A stretch of DNA of 64,000 bases from Paramecium pentaurelia (Eukaryota > Ciliophora > Oligohymenophorea > Peniculida > Parameciidae). A model generated the notes under the pieces. That model made no database searches and had not been told where the DNA came from. It saw only the letters and a list, made by a program, of their open reading frames with translations. Location of the stretch: NCBI GenBank assembly GCA_905183005.1, contig CAJJDO010000007.1:737736-801735 (forward strand), read 5' to 3'. Shown here one piece after another: positions 58,310-64,000 of this stretch. How positions within the stretch are numbered: position 1 is the stretch's first letter; each line of letters opens with the position of its first letter. Position numbers and translations under genes: made by a program.

Positions 58310-61180
58310 TAATTATCATATAAAACCAGACTTTCATTTTCATTTTTTATTTTTTATTTCCATCAACTATTACAATAATCATAATTTAAAAACATAGCCT
58401 CATTTTCTATAAACTTTGGCAAATTATTCTCTTTCAGGAAATCAAACTCTTACAGGTTGAATATGATCTAACAGTTATTTGACTAACATCTTCATCTATA
58501 GTTATTATTTTTCTGTTACTTCTAAGAATCCAATATAAAAATATCTTTTGTCCTTGATTTTCAAAAAAATCTCTAAAAAATGAGGATTTTTTTGCCTTCA
58601 TTTAATTTTTATATTTGAAGATTTAAAAAGTTTTCTTTAGGAAATTGTTTATCATCATTGACTATGATTCTAGTATTCAAAATATAATTAATGGAAAATT
58701 TATAATTTTGTCCAATAAAGATATCAACATTACTATTATATTTCATGATAGTTCCATTATTACTCTTCCTATCTCTTATTCTTTGCCAAAAAATCATTAT
58801 TTAGAGTATTAAACATAAAAATTTTTTGATAGCCTTCTGGCAAAGTCTCAATTCCTTTTAACTACTCTTTGGGAATATTCACTTTTAAGTTGTATTCCAT
58901 ATAGCATACTCTAATTAATCCAGATTCATCCAAAATTAATAAATATCCAACATAATCCATACCAAATTGTACATCAATAATTTTAGATTTTGTGAATGAT
59001 GGAACTATTCCATTTATTATGGCAGGACCTGAAGATGTATCATAAAAAGCTAGCTCTCCATTAGACATCACTATTATTAATATATTTTTAAAAGTGGAAA
59101 ATACTATATCAGTGATATTTGCTTTGATATAATTATAGTGGTTTTTTTTAAAAGCTTTGGGAACAAGTGATACCATTTCCCAATATTGTATCTCATTAGC
59201 CTTGATCTTTTCCAACCCTAAAGTTAATACACACTGAAATTCTTCAGGATCAAGGATATTAATATCAGATTCATCTATTTCTTCATCTTAACGTATTTCC
59301 TTTTTTTCTCCTCCCTTCTCTAATTATTTAAACTATTTCTTCTTCTTCATAATTTTTAATAATTCATCAGTATTATATTTTTTCTTTCCTTTTTTACTTT
59401 ATTCCATTAAATCTCATTCTTATTCTTTAAATTAAACTTCATATCAGTTATGTTTATCTTAATCTTCTCTCCTCTTAGATCATAATACAATTTCTTTATT
59501 TAATCGATAAGATTAGTTGTATTCCTTAAAAATTTAACTCAATTCAAAATAATATTCAAATTATGCTAATGGGTTGGCAATAGAAATTTCATTAGCAGCT
59601 TCACTTTATACTTTCCTTATCTGTTTCAGCTTCCAAAAATTCCCTATCTATCAAATAGTTTTAAGTCCTTTTTAGATTTTTTCCTTTTAATAATAATCTT
59701 TTCTTTATTATTTGAGCATATGCATTCAATTTCTCATTCAAAAATTTTGCTTAATATATTATCTACTACATAATCCACTATCATTCTACATATTAATAAT
59801 AGTTTCAGCATTTCTCTAATTTTTAATTTAATTTCTTATACTTTATTTAAGTATTATTTTATTTCTCCATAATATGGTCTATCTTAAACTTCAATATTGC
59901 ATTATTCCTCATTTATTGAACCTATTCTTTAAACTCCATCTTATAAAAAACTTTAATCATCTCAAAACATGCATTTTATTCTTCTTAGCCATGTTGTTTA
60001 AATTGTAATTCAATCTATACTCGTCTAATTTCTCTTCATCCATTATAATGTTCTTTTTCAATATTTTAATAGAGGTGCATCCCCCAATTTTATCTAAGTT
60101 AAAAAAATCCAATCCTTTCTTTTACAATTCCTTATGAAATTTCTATTCTTTTAAAATCCTTTCTTATTGTTCATTCAATTCAAATTTCTTAGTTTTTCAG
60201 AATCTCTTCATAATTAAGATCTAATTGTCTTTATTCTTCTTCTGTCATCCAATATTGCATTAGATAATATAACCTTATCTCTCTTACTTATCAAATATTA
60301 AGGTATTCCCTTTCTATTTAATTCATTTTCAAGTATTTTCTTGAATTTTTATCCTTCTTCTCTGCCAGTTTCCTTATTGCAGCCAAATCTAACTATATTC
60401 TTCATTCTTTTACTTTAATGCTTCAATCAATTTCTCCATTTCTATTTTCTTTATAACTATTTTTTCTACATCAAATTCTTTTGCAAATAAACATTGCTCC
60501 TTCAATTTATCAACTTCAGCTTTTTAATCTTATTCAGTTTCTACATTATTTAATTAATCTATTCCCTTAATTATAATTATATATTATATAAACAATAGAT
60601 GTAAAAAATATAAATGAATGTCGATTTAAACTAATCTTAAATTATAATAATTTCAACTGGCCATTTCTTAATAGAATTGAAAATTTCCATACGATTTTCT
60701 TTAAAATTAATATCATATGATTTATCCTTAAAACTTCTTCAGAAATTTTATTTTTATCCTGTGAATTTGTCAATTAGTTTGTCTTAACTCAATTTATGTC
60801 TAAGCCAAAAACATTATTATTATTCCTTTATTATTTCTAATAATAACTTTATTGTTAATGATGCTAAATTATACAATATAAGTGAATTTTCGCTATTAGT
60901 TTATATATAATTTAAAAGAATTTTGGTAAATTTCAGTTTATCTGCAATATTTGATTTCTTTTTTAACTTAATATCGATTTATAAATTATTTTTATTTTAT
61001 TTTAGACCTTAGAGCTTTATTTTTGATTATAGTTGTCCAAGTACTGACCACTAATATTTTATCACTACAATTTTAAGCAGTTTCCATTTTTTGCATTGTT
61101 TGTAATTCATGTCACTTACAATAAATTTAGAGAATAATTTTTTAGAAAATAATATAAATATTCTAGTACTAATTTTTTAC
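58310..61180 (-). pseudogene. frame-disrupted large gene: coiled coil then propeller-like region
   Basis: Reverse-strand coding-like segments appear in all three frames in order. They include EIYQNSFKLYI and NSENSLILYNLASLTIKLLL (60.9-61.0 kb), KKFELNEQQERILKEQKFHK and IMDEEKLDEYRLNYNLNNMA (60.0-60.2 kb), GSINEEQCNIEVQDRPYYGE (59.9 kb), then a long clean stretch ANEISIANPLAQFEYYFELS through SNGELAFYDTSSGPAIINGI (58.9-59.6 kb) and SFFRDFFENQGQKIFLYWIL (58.5 kb). Many junctions have no GT...AG pair of normal size. It may be an intron-rich gene, a decaying WGD paralogue or error-prone sequence. The mix of strand-rich and coiled-coil parts recalls cilia-associated proteins, but I cannot name it. 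Confidence 0.5.
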
Positions 61181-61266
61181 ATTAGGAATCATGTATATGA
61201 ATCAATTAATCAATGAATTTAGTAAATAATCTCTATAAACAATATAATATTGCTATTTTACATTCT

Positions 61267-63466
61267 ATGAATGAATAGTTCAAAAGATATCGAAAAATGA
61301 ATGATTTCTTGTAAAATTAATAATAAATAAATTTTATTCCTCATATGATATAAATTCCTTATGCAAATCAACAAGTATCATAGATTAAAATTGCTGAAAG
61401 CTAAATAACTAATATCGACAAGAATATCATAAGAGTATTACAACTATTCTCTATTACTGGATAGTTGGATATGGATATTGAAAATATAAGTAATTAAGAT
61501 CTTAATCCAAGGACTTGAATTATCAGAAAACTCTAATTTTTATCCAGAAGCATTATTTACATATCTTAAAACTTTCACTTCAAATACCCTACAAAACTCA
61601 AATCAATAAAAATAAAAATTTTTCGATTTCTCAGTAAATTAAAAATATGTATTTAGGATCTTTAATCTTCAGCCCCTTTAGTAATTAATATAATTAATAG
61701 TTCAAAAGACGGAATCATCCAATTTCAAAACTTAATATCATTTTTGAACGAACTTTCTTAATCACCAATAAATATTAACTAAATTAGATGCTTAGAAAGA
61801 ATTTATCATGTTAATTAATATGCATTTTAATAAGATTAAGCAATAGATTCACTTAATAATGAATACCCTTTACCATAAGATGTTGCTCCAATTTCTAAAA
61901 ATAAATAACCTTAGATCTAGGGTACAACAAAAGTACCATTAGCTAAATAAGAAAGTCAAGAAAAAGTGAATTCCGGAGAAGGATTTAATTATACCACTTT
62001 CAAAAAACTTATATTATCATAATCAATTCCTTTAGCTAAATAAAAAGCTTAAAAGAGAAAATTAATATACGAAACCAATTAATAGTAAAAAGTCCATGTT
62101 GATGTCTTAAGATAGTTTGCCAAGTTGTTATAATATGAATTAGAATTACTCGATAAATCTGAATAAATTCGATTGCAATTAAATACTGATAAAGGTTTTA
62201 ATCATGTTGGAATGTTTAATATCCTGGATGTTCATGGTAATGGAGAAATTGAATTTAACTTTATTGAATAATTGATGAATAAAGCATAAATTCCATTCAA
62301 ACCACAAGCTTTTAAAGCTTTAGTTAGAAGAACTAACTTATTGAGTAATTGTAATTCTCTATCTGAATGTTTGGTTTTTGAAGGCTTCCGATTATTGACA
62401 TCAGTTTAAAATCCTTATTTTAAAATTCCAAAACCAGAAATTGAAACTCTGCCATCAAATATAGAATATTCAAGGATTCTTGGTACAGAAGTAACAGGTC
62501 AAAATTCTTCGTAATTATCAATCTCAAGAATTCCTGACAAACTAAAAAATTCAACCCAAAATTATAGATCAAAGCCTATCATACCCTTATATAATAGTAG
62601 CAATCCTTATGTAAATGAGACGTTAAAAAAACAAAGTAAAATTTAAGACAGCTAAAAATAAAATTATGATACATTGTAGAATGATTATGTAATAGAAAAT
62701 TATTAAATATTAGATTGTGTATGGAACAAAAAGAGAATGGGAGGAATTGCAACATTCAATGAATTCAGGTGTACTTATAGATACTCAATCATTAAAATCA
62801 TAAATTCAAAGAATTCAAAATTCCTAAATAAATTTCTAATCAAATGGTTCAAACAGCAAAGCTCATACTTAAGTAGAGAAAACTGAAATATAATAAATAT
62901 AATAACAAGCTCTTGAGGAAGATTTAGATAGAAGAAGAAATGAAGAATTGTCAAAGTAATTATAACATGCTATGAATGCAAATACAAAAGGATATTATTC
63001 TAACCTTGTAAAAATTGAAAGGGAGAAAAAAGAATCTGAAGATATTAATTAATTTGTTGTGTAAGCTCCTTGGTATCAAAATGATACAAAAATCAATAAA
63101 AATGTCAATTTAATTAAATAATAACAAGAATAAATCCATAAATTTTCAGGCCTAAATTAACCTAGCACTTCAATAAATTAAAGTTAGCAAAATTTATAAA
63201 ACAATAATTCCTCTAAGTTACCACCTAAAGTACCAAAAAAGGAAGGAGCCTAATCAAATATTTAACCTCTATAACAATAATAAAATAACAATTAAGAATA
63301 ACCTGCATAATCTTAGATAGTATCTTAACAAGATGTTTCTCCTATAAAATCAAGAATTTTTTCATCATAAAAATAAAATCCTTTAATATATTAAGATAAT
63401 TTACAATAAAAAATTATGGATTATAAATGCGATATCCCAACTAGATAATTTGATTATTAAAACTGA
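61267..63466 (+). CDS. EF-hand-like protein with long Gln/Ser-rich tail
   Basis: From ATG 61267 (MNEQFKRYRKMNDFLQ) to TGA 63464-63466 with at least three introns (22 nt near 61493, 23 nt near 61632 and 25 nt near 62690). Around residue 280 sits NHVGMFNILDVHGNGEIEFN followed by FIEQLMNKAQIPFKPQAFKA, an EF-hand whose loop has His at position 3 and Phe at position 12, so calcium binding is doubtful. C-terminal segments are charged helical (QALEEDLDRRRNEELSKQLQ; YYSNLVKIEREKKESEDIN) and Gln/Pro/Ser-rich. It may be an axonemal or cytoskeletal protein; no family named. An alternative exon upstream (near 61190) is possible. Confidence 0.65.
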
Positions 63467-63607
63467 AATATTTTATTTTTTGTCAAATATGTGTCATATT
63501 TCTATGTTTGATAGTATTGATTAATATTAATACTAATCATTTTTAATTGTATTCAAAGTATATAATAATTTTATTAATTATTTTATTAAATTGTTTCTAA
63601 AGAAAAA

Positions 63608-63824
63608 ATGGTAAAAATATGATTAATACTTAGGATGGCGAAGATGAAATGTAGAAATAAGCAAGATTAATGGCTGAGAAATATAAGGATGGACCTAAAA
63701 AGAAAGGAGCATTAGTGAAAAAAACTCAGGAAGTACATCTTTAATATTTACAAATTAGAGAACATAATTTGATTCAGCTACACACGAAATGCAAAAATAA
63801 GCTTAACAACATCCTCCTAAATGA
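63608..63824 (+). CDS. endosulfine/ARPP19-like micro-protein, 55 aa
   Basis: The ATG itself is exon 1 and is followed at once by a 23-nt intron (63611-63633). A second 26-nt intron is at 63733-63758. Spliced length is exactly 56 codons. The protein MDGEDEMQKQARLMAEKYKD then GPKKKGALVKKTQERTQFDS and ATHEMQKQAQQHPPK aligns with the ENSA core: a helix ending in KY, a Pro/Lys/Gly turn, L.K, and RxxFDS. The canonical Greatwall site is FDSGDY; here it is FDSATH, keeping the phospho-acceptor Ser but losing GDY. Resemblance is seen by eye over about 35 residues, so homology is plausible, not proven. Confidence 0.6.
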
Positions 63825-64000
63825 TGATTCGATTATTATTACAATATTATTTAATAATTAAATCTCTTTTCTCACTATTCATTTTACTTTGAGATTATTC
63901 TAAGATGATCACTTAATAATTTCTTTCAATATTTAGAAAATCATTTTCTAAAAATTGACACCTTCAATGTTATACATCAAGCTATTACAGGTAAAATACA
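63825..64000. other. right-edge sequence, no assigned gene
   Basis: Too short to judge. A reverse frame (NSLMYNIEGVNFQKMIFQIL then KEIIK and TGA at about 63915) and a forward frame ending in a GTAAAATA intron-like 5' site both look possible, so a gene may enter from the right. Confidence 0.35.

Noticed and set aside
1..64000. Dense short repeats suggesting a CRISPR array or centromeric satellite
   Set aside because: Repeats seen are coding microsatellites or A/T runs; there are no regularly spaced identical repeats with unique spacers, and the genome is eukaryotic.
1..64000. Reading the window with the standard genetic code as bacterial or AT-rich eukaryotic DNA
   Set aside because: Conserved domains (POC1, PTEN, SDA1, 14-3-3, RFC1) are interrupted by many in-frame TAA/TAG yet end at TGA, which only fits the ciliate code with Gln at TAA/TAG.

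Overview
The window is ciliate macronuclear DNA, most probably from Paramecium or a close peniculine relative. Three things read directly from the sequence support this. (i) TAA and TAG occur inside conserved protein domains at glutamine-like frequency, and only TGA ends genes. (ii) Genes are interrupted by GT...AG introns of only about 20-37 nt. I traced roughly 50 of them, and for 14 spliced genes removing them gave an exact multiple of three. (iii) The DNA is very AT-rich and genes are packed tightly on both strands, often tens of bases apart. Standard-code ORFs are therefore nearly all fragments or shadows. Coordinates below are genomic spans (ATG to TGA) and include introns.

Layout. 1-7 kb: a CENP-B/Tc5-type DNA-binding protein cut by the left edge, a broken Y14 (RBM8A)-like RRM gene, an M1 aminopeptidase of the leukotriene A4 hydrolase type, a short unknown gene, and a CDCA7-like zf-4CXXC_R1 protein. 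7.8-12.4 kb: the centriole/basal-body gene POC1, present once complete and twice as identical truncated copies bounded by N positions, which looks like an assembly artefact. 12.4-22.6 kb: a YIPF Golgi/ER membrane protein, a very large secreted Glu-rich repeat protein, an IST1-like ESCRT protein with a Q/G/Y/P-rich tail, a Spen/FPA-like protein (three RRMs plus SPOC) and a cyclin. 22.7-34 kb: small and coiled-coil proteins, a 14-3-3, an Aurora-type kinase with a long coiled-coil tail, a CENP-B-like HTH protein, a multi-pass membrane protein, a dual-specificity-phosphatase-like protein without its catalytic cysteine, and an initiator tRNA-Met. 34-50 kb: two beta-propeller proteins, a DHHC palmitoyltransferase, a Rim15/IRE/MAST-type AGC kinase with its N-terminal zinc finger, a CK1 kinase, RFC1, a frame-broken EF-hand gene and a long coiled-coil protein. 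50-64 kb: an unknown acidic protein, SDA1 (60S export), an importin-alpha-like protein, a PTEN homologue, a badly frame-disrupted reverse-strand gene, an EF-hand-like protein and an endosulfine-like micro-protein.

There is no operon logic, as expected for a eukaryote. Functional themes recur: basal-body/cell-cycle control (POC1, Aurora, cyclin, CK1, Rim15/MAST kinase and a possible endosulfine substrate), membrane traffic (YIPF, IST1, DHHC), nuclear RNA and replication (Spen, SDA1, RFC1, importin alpha) and signalling (PTEN, 14-3-3, pseudophosphatase). I saw no CRISPR array, rRNA, integrase or intact transposon. The most checkable oddities are a PTEN intron that seems to end in TG instead of AG, the triplicated POC1 block, a one-base homopolymer frameshift in an EF-hand gene, and the kinase/endosulfine-like pair.
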